Assembly: GCA_039545355.1 (NCBI GenBank)
Contig: BCJJ01000013.1
Coordinates: 124,001-188,000 of the forward strand
Source of the DNA: Trichosporon coremiiforme
Lineage: Eukaryota > Basidiomycota > Tremellomycetes > Trichosporonales > Trichosporonaceae
Length of the DNA: 64,000 bases
Reading direction: 5' to 3'
Shown here: piece after piece, positions 1 through 9,972 of the stretch
Layout of the letters: each line of letters opens with the position of its first letter
Position numbering within the stretch: the stretch's first letter is position 1
Position numbers and translations under genes: made by a program
The notes under the pieces: model-generated
What the model was told of the DNA's origin: nothing
Databases searched by the model: none
What the model saw: the letters and a program-made list of their open reading frames with translations, nothing else

Positions 1-1454
1 GGCCGACCTTCGACTGGAACTACGGTTTCGCGCTGACTACTCCCACCTTCTCGGTCGTGTCCCAGTTCGTCGGCATGTTCCTCTCGGGGATGGTCATCAT
101 TGCGTTCTACTACACGAACGCGTACAACACGTCGTACCTGCCCATGATGAGCAACAAGACGTTCGACAACCGTGGCAAGTCTTACGACGTCAAGAAGATC
201 ATCAACGAGAATTCGCTCTTCGACTCCGCCAAGTACCAGAAGTACTCGGAGCCGTGGATGGCCGCATCCAACCTTGTCAACTACCTTTTCTTCTTCGCCA
301 AGTACACGGCTGTGCTCACTTACGCGCCTCTGTACCACTGGCACGAGCTCAAAATTGCCTATGTCGGCACTTTCCACCAGGCCAAGAACTTCATCCTGCG
401 CCGCAAGAAAGTGCAGGAGGTTGACCCCGACGCCATCGGCGAGGACGTCCACTACCGTCTCATGCGCAAGTACCCCGAGGCGCCTGACTGGTGGTACGTC
501 TTTGTGTTCCTTGCGTCCATCGTTCTCGGCGTCGTCGGCGTTGAGGCGTACCCGACCGCGACCTCTGGTGCTGTCGTCATCTACGGCACGATCTTCGCTC
601 TGATCTTCGTCATTCCCGTTGGTGTCGTCAGCGCCGTCGCCGAGACCGAAGTCACGCTCAACGTCCTCGCCGAGTTCATCGGAGGTATGATGTCGGGCGG
701 CAATGCGCTGAGCATGAACTTTTTCAAAATGTACGGCTACGTCACGACTGCCAAATCGCTCGCCTTCGTCCGTGACCTCAAGCTCGGCCACTACGCCAAG
801 GTTCCCCCTCGCGCGAGCTTCATCGTGCAGTGCGTCGGCTCGCTCATCTGCGCCTTTGTCACGACCGCCGTCATGAACTGGCAGATGTCCTTCGAGGGCG
901 TGTGCACCGACGAGCCCAAGTTCCGCTTCTACTGCTACAACGAGTGGACGTTCTACACCGCCTCCGTGTTCTGGGGCACGCTCGGTCCCACGCGTGTGTT
1001 CGGCAAGGGCTCGCACTACTGGACTCTGCTGCTCGGTTTCCCGCTCGGTCTCATCCTCGTCCTCGGCGTGTGGGTCCTGCAGCGCATCTGGTCCAAGAAC
1101 CGCACCCTCCGCTCGATCCACGTCGTCGCCATCACGACCGGCGCGTACTGGTTCCCTGACACGCTCGGTATGAAGTGGACCTTTGTCGTCACAACCCTCC
1201 TGTCCTGGAACTGGCTCAAGTCTCGCTACCTCGCCTTCTGGTCGCGTTACAACTACGTCTTCGCCACCGCCATGACGGCCGGCGTGTCCATCAGTGCCAT
1301 CGTCCAGTTCCTCGCGTTCACCTTCACCGACGTCGAGTTCAACTGGTGGGGCAACGACGCCGACAAGGGTTGCGCCGCACCCAACAAGTGCAAGCGCTTC
1401 CAGATTCCCAAAGACCCTGGCTACTTCGGCGGTCCCCCTGGCACTTACCACTAG
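1..1454 (+). CDS. Oligopeptide transporter (OPT family), C-terminal part
   Basis: The frame is open from base 3 to the TAG at 1452-1454, so about 483 C-terminal residues are visible and the start lies left of the window. OPT proteins are proton-coupled membrane importers of small peptides or metal chelates. The visible part has many hydrophobic segments separated by short loops, a conserved NALSMNFFKMYGY stretch in the middle of the protein, and a C-terminal tail with NWWGN followed by a Cys-rich turn and GYFGGPPGTYH, which is typical of fungal OPT proteins. No intron is needed in the visible part. An 18-bp tandem repeat begins 10 bp after the stop. The substrate cannot be told from sequence. 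Confidence 0.9.
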   Translation, partial: PTFDWNYGFALTTPTFSVVSQFVGMFLSGMVIIAFYYTNAYNTSYLPMMSNKTFDNRGKSYDVKKIINENSLFDSAKYQKYSEPWMAASNLVNYLFFFAKYTAVLTYAPLYHWHELKIAYVGTFHQAKNFILRRKKVQEVDPDAIGEDVHYRLMRKYPEAPDWWYVFVFLASIVLGVVGVEAYPTATSGAVVIYGTIFALIFVIPVGVVSAVAETEVTLNVLAEFIGGMMSGGNALSMNFFKMYGYVTTAKSLAFVRDLKLGHYAKVPPRASFIVQCVGSLICAFVTTAVMNWQMSFEGVCTDEPKFRFYCYNEWTFYTASVFWGTLGPTRVFGKGSHYWTLLLGFPLGLILVLGVWVLQRIWSKNRTLRSIHVVAITTGAYWFPDTLGMKWTFVVTTLLSWNWLKSRYLAFWSRYNYVFATAMTAGVSISAIVQFLAFTFTDVEFNWWGNDADKGCAAPNKCKRFQIPKDPGYFGGPPGTYH

Positions 1455-1464
1455 GCGTGGGAGT

Positions 1465-1518
1465 GTGAGAATACCCATAAATGTGAGAGTACCCGTAGGG
1501 GTGAGAATACCGTCAGGC
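1465..1518 (+). repeat. Three tandem 18-bp units just after the OPT stop codon
   Basis: Three units begin at 1465, 1483 and 1501, exactly 18 bp apart, each opening with GTGAGARTACC; a fourth start at 1519 is badly degenerate. They lie in the presumed 3' UTR. The rest of 1519-1803 shows nothing I can name. Confidence 0.75.
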
Positions 1519-1803
1519 GTGGTGTTCTGAGTAGTGCGAGAACTGGCGCACATGGGAGGCGTGCTATCGAAATCGTATCGGAGCGATCCCGAAAGTTGGT
1601 TAGGTATTGTACAGTTCCGTCTAGTTGTCAAAGTTCATGGTTAATGCACGAACTGGTTACGTCTTTGCGAAAGGGGTGCCAGTGCACAGTCATCTCCGCT
1701 GACCCAAGCTCACAACGAACTCAGCCCTGATCTTCCCTTCTTCTTCACCAGGGCCCTCCCATTCCCTCAACGCCGCTCTGCATGGCCCAGAGATCCAAAA
1801 GAA

Positions 1804-1889
1804 TGACCTCTGGCGGGGTCGAACCGCCGACCTTATGCGTAACGCTGCAAGTGTTAAGCATACGCTCTAACCAACTGAGCTAAGTGGCC
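1804..1889 (-). tRNA. tRNA-Val(AAC) with intron, copy 1
   Basis: Cloverleaf on the minus strand: acceptor GGCCACT pairing with AGAGGTC, D stem GCTC/GAGC, anticodon stem TATGC/GCATA, anticodon AAC, T arm GGCGG-TTCGACC-CCGCC, discriminator A. About 12 nt of intron follow position 37. A TTTT terminator follows. Position 5:68 is an A-A mismatch shared by all three tRNA-Val genes here. Confidence 0.93.
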
Positions 1890-2321
1890 GATACCAACTG
1901 ATGGAAGCGAGGGGCGGCGCGGCGCCACGGCGCCGGTGGCAGGGGTGCGAGCGGTGCGAGGGTGCTGAGAGGGCGCCGCTGTCGCCGCGCATTGCTTGAT
2001 GGTGTCAACAAACAAAGTTCGGGGTCAGTTGTCCAGAGTGGCGGAGGAGTAAGATAGGAAGATGTGAGATGCGTTGAGGAGAGGAGAGGAGGATGAGGGG
2101 TCTACATGGCATTCTGTTCTCGGATCCGGATCGATGGCAACGGCCCCGAAAGATTAGCGCGGGCAAGCAAGCGCAGCCTCACGTAAGCCTACGCTGCAGC
2201 CATCGGGAGCTGTACATACGGCGGCCCTGCTGAGACCACGGCCTGGACGTCGCCATGTCTGGGTGCGATGGTGGCGAGGCTGCCCCATACGCGCTTGTCG
2301 AAGGCGATGCCATGGACCGGC
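1890..2321. other. Gene-free stretch between tRNA-Val and DUF7330-like relic
   Basis: GC-rich start (1910-1990), no convincing coding frame, RNA gene or repeat seen. Confidence 0.5.
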
Positions 2322-2981
2322 TAAGAAGTGCACCTTCGCCCTAGCCAACACCCGGACCGTAACAGGAGCGGGCCCGACGTACGCCTCGAGACGAACGACG
2401 CGCATATCGACTCGAGTATCTACCTCACCGGTCGAGTGCTCCGCGCCGCAGTGGTCGAGGCAGTCACGGAAGATAGCAGCATTCGCCTCCGCGTTCAGCG
2501 CGAGGAGGGCAGGCTGTTGAGACTCGTGCCAAGAACAAGGATAGTGAGCGACCCTCTCACAGGGCTTGGCACGCTTCGAGGACGATTCGGACGCAGTGTC
2601 GATCGCGGTAGTGAATCTTCCCTCTTTCTGTGCAGGGTAAGCGCGATGACGATGAACGGTGAGCTGCGCCACATCCTGATCTAGCTGACGACCAGCTCGC
2701 GCCCACGTCTGGCTGCTGACGGGTTCGACGGTCCCGTCACGGCAAAGACGAAGGGCAGCAAGGTAACTCGCTCGCCAGTCCTGCGCGGAGTCGCCGTGCG
2801 GTACCCCGCGAGCGGGGGCGATCCTCTCCGCCAAGTCCGGGCTGTGCGTCTTGATGTCACCAAGGTAGGCGGGCCCGATCCCGGCCCCGATCGCGTTTTC
2901 TTCCAGACGAAGAAGAACATGGGTATCCACCTGTATGACGGGATGGAGGACCAGGGCGCCGATAAGTGTGTGGATCAGTAG
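2322..2981 (+). pseudogene. Decayed paralogue of the DUF7330-like gene at 7393-8526
   Basis: Plus-strand translation matches the gene at 7393-8526 over its whole C-terminal part. PDVRLETNDAHIDSSIYL corresponds to PDVRLETRDSPIDATLYL, IRLRVQREE to VRLRIQRDE, and the last residues GPDRVF...ADKCVDQ to GPDRVF...GSKCVVM. Intron remnants are still visible: a GTGAGC donor at 2544 and a CTGACGACCAG acceptor ending at 2695. After that acceptor the frame reads HVWLLT, like HLWLPN in the relative, but the next conserved piece, GFDGPVT, is in another frame: one base appears to be missing near 2720. The donor is also in the wrong phase, and an in-frame TAA sits at 2322-2324 upstream. A rescued model with unusual splice sites or a sequencing error cannot be excluded, but decay by DNA-level duplication fits best. 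Confidence 0.6.
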
Positions 2982-3073
2982 TTCCGTCGCTTAGTCAGTC
3001 AGGAGCAGGTCTCCCATCAGTAGAGAAGTACAGCTGGTATGTACTAGTGATACACTTACATCCCTCTCGGGCT

Positions 3074-4114
3074 CTATGATCGATCCCTCTCCGCCGGCGG
3101 GATGTCGTCCATCCCCCTAACCAGCTGGCGCGCCTTCTCCTTCGCGTGTTCTGGGAGATCCGTCCGGTCCCACGGTCTTGCGACGGAGCGCAACAGCCAG
3201 AGTTCCTGCTGCGCAAAGCCCTGCTCGATCATGGCCTCGATGCCCGTGATTGCGGTCCAGCCGGCCGCCTCGGCCATCTCGTACAGTCTCGTTCGGCGGG
3301 GCTTGTAACACATTTCGAGGAAGGGCCGGCCCTTCGGTCCTGTCTTGAAGAGCTGCTCGGCCATGGCGTAGACGGAGCGCTCGGCAACCGTCTGTGGTGG
3401 GAGACACGGAATTGCGCCAACGCCTGCCGCGATTGAGTCGGCAATCGCGGGAATGTTGGAGGCAACTAAAGGGCGGAGGTCGTACTGCGGAAATGCAGAG
3501 ATGATGTCCCGGGTTTCGGTGGAATCGCGGTTCAGAAGATAGATCGGGCTCAAGCCAAGTTGGGAGAGCGCATACACGGCCGCACGCGTCGTGCCGCCCC
3601 CGCCGATGATGAAGCCGGCCTTGTCCTCTCCGAAGGGTCTCGGGAGGGATTGCTGCGCGGGCGGGAGTGATTGCACGAGCGCGTTTCGCACACCGAGCCA
3701 GTCCGTGTTCTCGCCCACTGTCCTCAAGCCTCCTGAAGCGTCCCGCTCGAGGTAGATCGTGTTCACGCTGCCGATCTCGGAAGCGCCGGGGTCGAGTCTG
3801 TCGAGGTACCGCGTGATCATGATTTTAAGCGGCCTGGCATCAGCAAGGAAACAGAGGGAAACTCACATGGTGACGCTGCACCCGCCGAATGTGTCCTGAT
3901 CCAGGATCCGGAGCATGTCGCTCTTTACATCCGTATCGATGTTCTCGGGGTGCACAGTGTCGTGCAGCTGGTAGTGATTTGGCAGGCCCGAAGCGGCGAA
4001 GAGACAGTTGTGGAACGCGGGCGACGCGGAGTGGCTGATGGGGTAGCCGAAGAGGTAGAACTGTGTGCGCTTGCTGCCCTCGGCGCCATTGTTGGTCACT
4101 GGCGGTATCGTCAT
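3074..4114 (-). CDS. Shikimate/quinate dehydrogenase-like enzyme
   Basis: Exons 4114-3867 and 3833-3074 (335 residues), joined over a 33-nt intron (3834-3866; GTGAGT donor, CTGATGCCAG acceptor). NAD(P)-dependent oxidoreductase of the AroE/QutB type, expected to interconvert quinate or shikimate and the dehydro acid. Visible signatures: the substrate loop FGYPISHSASPAFHN near residue 22; GCSVTMPLK with the catalytic Lys at about 86, created only by splicing; ENTDWLGVRNAL; the dinucleotide-binding loop IIGGGGTTRAAVYAL; and a C-terminal GIEAMIEQGFAQQELW segment. The start ATG at 4114 lies just ahead of this conserved region. It is divergent from a quinate-type permease, which favours a catabolic quinate role over shikimate biosynthesis, normally carried by the fused AROM protein in fungi. 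The substrate is inferred from context only. Confidence 0.85.
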
Positions 4115-5047
4115 GTCGCCGGTGCTGCGTAGAGTGCGACGAGATGGTGAGCGAAGGTGAAAGTGGAGGTTGAAGAAATCGTTGCCCGAGTACGAACGGC
4201 GTTCAGAGCCTGCCGCCGACAGCCGACACACCCAGCCCCGAAGGCTGAGGTAATTGCAGATCTCCGACTGGATCACGCCAGCCGCAAAGTCGGCCTTCAC
4301 AGATCCGTCGCTGTCAGGGTGCCTGGCATGCTAGGGCACTCGGCCGCCTTGCTCGTGCGCCATGCAAAGCGCCGAGTCAGCTGGGCAACACGGGGCCAAT
4401 CGCGGCCCGATGTCTGGGGAAAACGGCAGGAAACCGTGACAACCCCGCTTGGCTCTCGCCTTCGCCCCGTCGAGCATGAAGCAGGACAAGAGTTGGTGCT
4501 TTGAACTGCAAGTTAATATGCGCTGGGATTCAAGGCAGGACGAGTGGGCAGGCGAGAGCTTGTTTTCCCTAGGACGCGGTAAAGAGCGGCAAACGACCCT
4601 GGCTGGCTCGGAGGTTTGGATATCGCGCGCGACGTTCCCCAGTTGAGCCTGGGACTGTGCAAAACAAGACAGGAAGAGATGTCGGCCAGTGCTCCGCTCG
4701 CTCCGCTGAGCTCTTCCGCACTGTCTCCAGCCAACCAGAACTGATTAGGTGCTCGGACGAGCAGGCGCCATCACGAATTGTCCCTTGCGGCTTCGGTGGC
4801 CAAGCACATGGAGCCCCCACCTGGTCCTCAGCTGCTGCCCAGGTGCCTGCCGCCTGCCTTCAGGGGTGAATCTATCTATCCCTTGCAGCCATGAGCAAGG
4901 GGAGCAGGCGTGAGTGGAGGAAAACTAGCTGCTCACAAGACGACGCGCGATCATGACTCGAACGGTTTGCATTAGCCGGCGCCGGACAAGGAAACTTTGT
5001 TGATGCATCGCAGTCCGATCTTGACGTTTGATCTTATCTCAGAAACC
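4115..5047. promoter_or_regulatory. Shared divergent promoter region of the quinate-type gene pair
   Basis: A 933-bp gap between two divergent starts with no coding frame I trust. No clear palindromic activator site of the known fungal quinate regulator could be picked out by eye. Confidence 0.4.
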
Positions 5048-6820
5048 ATGGTGAACCTGCGCATCGTCGAGGACCGCCCGACACCGAAACAGGTGTACGG
5101 CTGGCGGCCATACTTCTGCGCGTCGATCGCGTGCTGGGCTTCGGTACTGATCGGGTACGACGTGAGTTACCTCTCCGTGCTTGCTTCGCTGACACCAGTC
5201 CGCGTTCATCGGATCGTCGATCGCCCTCGGTTCATTCAAGGGCGAGTTCGGGCTGGACAAGTCGCGCTCCGACTTTCTGTCCGCGAACATCGTATCGTGC
5301 TACCAGGCGGGGTGTTTCTTTGGCGCGCTGTCCGGATACGTGCTGGGCCACTACCTCGGGCGGCGGTGGGGTTTGCTCGCCGCATGCGTCATCTTCATCG
5401 TCGGCGGCGTGCTGCAGACTGTAGCGTCGTCCTCAACCGGCCTCGGGATCATGTACGCTGGCCGTGTCATCGCCGGCCTCGGCGTCGGCATCTGCTCGAA
5501 CCTGAGCCCGATCTATCTCGCGGAGATCTCGCCGCCGGCGATCCGAGGCCGCCTCATCGGTATCTACGAACTGGGCTGGCAGATCGGTGCCGTCATCGGC
5601 TTCTGGGTCCCGTACGGCGTTGCGCTCAACATCGCGCCGAGCATGAAGCAATGGCGCGTCCCGTTCGGCGTGCAGATCATTCCCGGCGGAATGCTTGCGC
5701 TCGGTACCCTGATCCTGACCGAGAGCCCGAGATGGCTCGCGAGCCGCGGGCATGGGGTCAAGGCGCTGAAGAACCTTGCCTGGCTCCGCAACCTCCCCCG
5801 AGACCACCCCTATGTCGTCGAGGAGCTCGCCGAGATTGAGGCCGCCATCCGGTCAGACGAGGCGAATGCCGGCCCCGGAATCGCCGGGCCCATGAAGACG
5901 CTCTTCACGAGCAAGAAGTACATGTACCGCCTGTTCCTGTCCGTCATGCTGTTCGCGATGCAGAATGGCACGGGTATCAACGCGATCAACTACTGTGAGT
6001 GCTGTTGGAAGGAAGTCGAGGTGGGCAGTGGTGCCTTCCTTGTCGACAGCGGGAGGCTCGCGAGCCCAGCCGTGGGCTAGCGCCGATCACCGTGACACAT
6101 CCGCAGATCACGTGCCAGCCTCCACCAGAGTTTCGACTGACAACAGACGCTCCGACCGTCTTCAAGAGCATCGGCGTCTCTGGCACCAACACTGGCCTTC
6201 TGACAACGGGCATCTTCGGTCTCGTCAAGTTCGCAGCGGCTGTGGTGTGGCTGCTGTGGCTCGTGGACCACGTGGGGCGCAAACCACTCCTGATCGGCGG
6301 TGCCGCGGGTGGCGCCTTCTGCATGTACTGGATCGCCATCTACATCGCCGTCGCCAAACCCGCCGAACACCCCAGCAGTAAGCTCAGCTCCGGGGGAGCG
6401 TCTGCGCTAGCCGCGTTTTACATCTGGACCGCATTCTACGGACCTTCATGGAATGGAACTCCTTGGGTGTTCGGCGCAGAAGTCATGCCGACCTTCATCC
6501 GAGCCGCCACACAAGCTTTCATCTCCGCCTCCAACTGGTTGTTCGCCTTCTTAATCTCGCGTTTCACGCCCCAGATGTTCTCTTCGATGGGATTCGGAGT
6601 GTATTTGTTCTTTGCATCCCTCATGGTGTGCTCCATTCCCATCGTTTACTTCGTTATCCCGGAAACTTCGGGTATCCCGCTCGAGGGCATGGACGAGCTC
6701 TTCTCGCTGCCTGCTCGCAAAGCTCACGGTATTGTGAAGGAGCAACTCGCCGCTCAGCACGCCGAGCGTGCGGCGATTCAGCAGCAGGAAAAGGACACCT
6801 TCGACGACCTCTTCGTGTAA
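5048..6820 (+). CDS. Quinate-type permease (MFS sugar transporter family)
   Basis: Exons 5048-5161, 5199-5994 and 6147-6820 encode 527 residues; introns are 37 nt and 152 nt. A 12-helix plasma-membrane proton symporter of the sugar porter family. The N terminus, EDRPTPKQVYGWRPYF followed by IGYDSAFIGSS, is the pattern of fungal quinate permeases (QutD/Qa-y). Sugar-porter signatures are present: GRRWG after helix 2, RVIAGLGVG, PIYLAEISPPAIRGRL, TESPRWL, GTGINAINYYAP (made by the second splice) and PETSGIPLEGMDELF near the end. The family length of about 530 agrees. It is divergent from a shikimate/quinate dehydrogenase-like gene, so the pair probably imports and oxidises quinate or a related cyclohexane acid. 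Specificity is inferred by resemblance. Confidence 0.9.
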
Positions 6821-7057
6821 AACGGAAGCGTGTAGTAGAGTAGATATCAGAAGTTTCAGGACAAATGTATGAATTTCGGGCGCCACTTCCCACCATCCAC
6901 CAATGGGCCTGGTATCCTTCATCCTCCGTTGCGGTGCCTGCCCTCCAAGCCTCATGCGCGTCTATAGCTGATGCTGGGACACCCAGGATGCACGTTCGCA
7001 CTTGCGCCCCCGGCGCCGAAGCTGCGCCGGCAACTCGGCCCTCGTGCCTTCGTCTTC

Positions 7058-7144
7058 GGCCACTTAGCTCAGTTGGTTAGAGCGTATGCTTAACACTCGC
7101 GAGTGCTACGCATAAGGTCGGCGGTTCGACCCCGCCAGAGGTCA
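7058..7144 (+). tRNA. tRNA-Val(AAC) with intron, copy 2
   Basis: Same mature sequence as the tRNA at 1804-1889 but with a different intron (13 nt). Discriminator A at 7144, T5 terminator at 7146. The 237 bp before it and 248 bp after it show no further feature. Confidence 0.94.
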
Positions 7145-7392
7145 CTTTTTGGCTCCCCTGGCTGCCTCTGGTATGCATAAGCATGCTGGGGCTCTCATGC
7201 GAAGACCCTCGCTCGTCGTCTGGAGAGGGAGGAAGCGGCAGCGGTGTGTGTTCGATGTGGCGGATCCGCGGAAATCACCCACAGCGCCCCAAACTCAAAA
7301 GTCAAACCGTCTGGCTCGTAACCCCATGAGCGGTACAACGTGCATAGCGTTCATTATATCAGGTTCACGAACAGAGTACATAACAGTCTCGA

Positions 7393-8526
7393 CTACATGA
7401 CAACACACTTGCTCCCTTCCTCCTCATCGATGTGGGCGTACACACGTACGCTGGAGTGGGCGTGGGCAAACACACGGTCGGGTCCGGGCTGCCTCTGGTA
7501 GGGCTGGGGCGGGATGGCGTCACTGGCGGTAGTGCTAGGGCGGCGCTCGCGCCCGACCTGACCACCAGCCTCGGCGGGGATCGAGTTGCTAGCTGTGCGG
7601 TACAGGACGGGGTCGGTTGTGTCCTTCTTGAGGCAGATGGCCCAGGTCTGGCTTGTCTGACCTGGGATATCGTGCGCAATCGCAATGTCCTTGATGCAGG
7701 GCGACAACGTGTGCTTCCTCGAGTGCACGGTCAGGAGCCCGTCAAAGTCGTTCGGGAGCCAGAGGTGGATACGGCCTGGTATGTCAGCTACGGTTTGAAT
7801 CGCTTAGCCGGGCGCGACCTCCACACGCCAAGACACTTGCTGTGGAGAAACGGCATGGGGATGAAGTCCCCCTCCCCGCCAGTGTTGGACTCACTCTTCG
7901 TCGTCGCGACGCTCGCGTCGACGCTGACATTTTCGTCACGCTGGATACGGAGGCGCACCGTGCTCGCGGTGCGGATGTCGAGGCGCGCCTTCCGCTCTGC
8001 CCCAATGGCTCTGCCACCGGGAACACCGTACAGATAAAGAGTGGCGTCGATCGGGCTGTCACGAGTCTCGAGGCGCACGTCAGGCTCGGGACCACGCTGC
8101 GCGTCGGACGTCTCGAGCGAGACCCCGTAGCAGCCCCGGATCGTGCTGTGTTTGCGGGTAACGGCCCTGACGTTAGCTTGTCGCATAATCAACAGCTAAG
8201 TAGGACAACAAGACGAGCACTCACAGAGGGGCAGGAACAATGGGGGTGCCAGGCGGAGCGCTGATGCGCGAGCCCATCGATGTGACATGGATAGTCGGGC
8301 TAGGCACTTCGGGCGCAGCGATGCTCGAGCCGGTCGACGAGGAGAGCGGGAAACTACCCTGGCTTCCGCCCGGACTGCCGGCATGACCGCCGTTCCGCTG
8401 GAAGGGAGGGCGCGTTATGGCTGCTGGGACATTACTCTGCGAAGAAGACAGAGGTGGCGAGCACGAGAGTGGTAACGATGGAGCCGATGTGCGCGGCTGC
8501 GCTGGAGTGTCGTTGCATGAGTCCAT
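7393..8526 (-). CDS. DUF7330-like protein of unknown function
   Basis: Exons 8526-8225, 8166-7895 and 7775-7393 give 318 residues; introns are 58 and 119 nt with GTGAGT donors. The first about 100 residues are Ser/Pro-rich and low complexity. The rest shows repeated short beta-strand-like lines: PDVRLETRDSPIDATLYL, ARLDIRTASTVRLRIQ, and IHLWLPNDFDGLLTVHS, which is assembled across the second splice. This alternation resembles the fungal DUF7330 domain as I remember it; the assignment is inference. There is no signal peptide or membrane segment. A damaged relative lies at 2322-2981, and both copies sit within about 450 bp of a tRNA-Val. Downstream, 7145-7392 is empty. No function can be given. 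Confidence 0.7.
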
Positions 8527-9089
8527 GATGAGATGGGAGAGTGGACGGTGGGGAGCGAGTCGACAATGCTGGTCTTTCTGATATGTACGAAGGGGACGGG
8601 TGGGGGGCACATGGTCCATGAGGCTACGTCTGACTCGACTCCAGACAGGTTGTGGCAAAACTATGGAGCTGAGACAATCTCAGCGTCATCTTTGTGTGCC
8701 CAGATCCTCTCTCTCTCACGAAGCAGCTGGCGTCGCTCAGCGGCTTGACGGCTTGGCGACGAGACTCTTGTGTATGCCATGATTCTCAACCCCAGCTGAG
8801 ACCCGAGAATAGAAGTGTCTCCATTCCGCGCATGACGTGCAGATACGTCGGTGCTGCGTACATCACGGCATGCAGACACTCGAGATCAAGTGGCGATCCC
8901 TTGACTCGATCCACATCCGTATCTCCTGGACAGCAAACTGCAATCGTCTCTCTCGACCTCAGTCTCCATCCCACTCACCAACACGTCGGAGGTCAGGGTT
9001 CTCATCAGCACAACACGCTACACGACGCCGACGCCACCGCCAGCGCGGCCGAGGCGGTGCGCATGCAAGCGCTTCCATGAGAAGTCCCA
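8527..9089. other. Gene-free stretch upstream of the DUF7330-like gene
   Basis: Promoter side of the minus-strand gene; short overlapping frames on both strands, none convincing. Confidence 0.4.
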
Positions 9090-9169
9090 GGCCACTTAGC
9101 TCAGTTGGTTAGAGCGTTCGCTTCACATGGAGACGCGAGAGGTCGACGGTTCGAACCCGCCAGAGGTCA
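9090..9169 (+). tRNA. tRNA-Val(CAC) with 6-nt intron
   Basis: Acceptor GGCCACT/AGAGGTC identical to the two tRNA-Val(AAC) genes, anticodon stem TTCGC/GCGAG, anticodon CAC. The T stem is GACGG/CCGCC, an A-C mismatch at 50:64 where the AAC copies are fully paired. T5 follows at about 9172. Probably functional, possibly drifting. Confidence 0.85.
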
Positions 9170-9592
9170 TCTTTTTCGCTCCCTGGGGATCCCATGACGC
9201 ACCTGTGCATCCTCCCCTTCTCTGAGGGGGCCCGCGGTGTCTTCGGCGCGGTTTGGGTCCTTGTGACGAGTTGGGAATAGGTTAGACAGAGAAGGTTAAG
9301 GCCGGGGACAAGGTGGCACTTGTAAACGGCTCCCTGCACCGACTTCGTCGATATGGCTTCAGCTATGCCCCGAAATGCTTGACCGGGCGCTGTTGAAGCT
9401 CACAGCAGTCTTTTTCTGACCAGACAGAAGATGACCTAAAGCCGAAGAGCTCCACCACAAGGGGCAGGATTCCCCCCCCCTCCCCCCACCTCCTGCCTCG
9501 CAACAACCCTTCCCGCCCGCCAATCGCCCGACCTCCTCCTAGCAACAAAAGCGCTCCCCTCTTCACAAACGCAGAGAAGGAGATCAAAAGGA
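9170..9592. other. Gene-free stretch with C-rich tract
   Basis: Contains a pyrimidine tract of long C runs at 9471-9500. No coding frame supported. Confidence 0.5.
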
Positions 9593-9669
9593 TACATCCA
9601 GGGGGAATCGAACCCCCACCGCATCGAATCACTTGGCAACGATGCATGATACCATTTCACCATAGATGT
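9593..9669 (-). tRNA. tRNA-Gly(GCC) with 6-nt intron
   Basis: Minus strand: acceptor ACATCTA/TGGATGT (A1-U72 pair), D stem GTGA/TCAT, anticodon stem CATCG/CGATG, anticodon GCC, T arm GGGGG-TTCGATT-CCCCC, discriminator A, then TTTT. One of five tRNA-Gly(GCC) genes here. Confidence 0.93.
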
Positions 9670-9972
9670 CTTTGGACGCTTATCACGGAGACGAAGCCCG
9701 CAACGCCGCTGAGTGCGCACGGGGTGGCCGGAGGACTTGCAGAGCATGCCGGGAGATTATGGAGCTGATAGAGAAGTCGAGGATGGGTTTGAGACGGGGT
9801 GTGAGAGGTGGGGATGATGTGAAGTGGGAGGAAACAAGATTCTGCCGACCAGTCGATGTGTGTTCGGGAAGTTGCTCTAAGGGCGCAGGCTGGGCGCGAG
9901 GCGTGCGAACGGTGCGGACGGGCTGGAGCCCGGACGACGCTAACAAGATAATGCCATTCTCTACGTTGTTGT
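9670..9972. other. Short gene-free stretch
   Basis: Lies between tRNA-Gly and the 3' end of the serine hydrolase gene; nothing recognised. Confidence 0.4.

Noticed and set aside
2154..2930. Minus-strand 258-codon frame
   Set aside because: The plus strand here matches a known paralogue, so this frame is its shadow.
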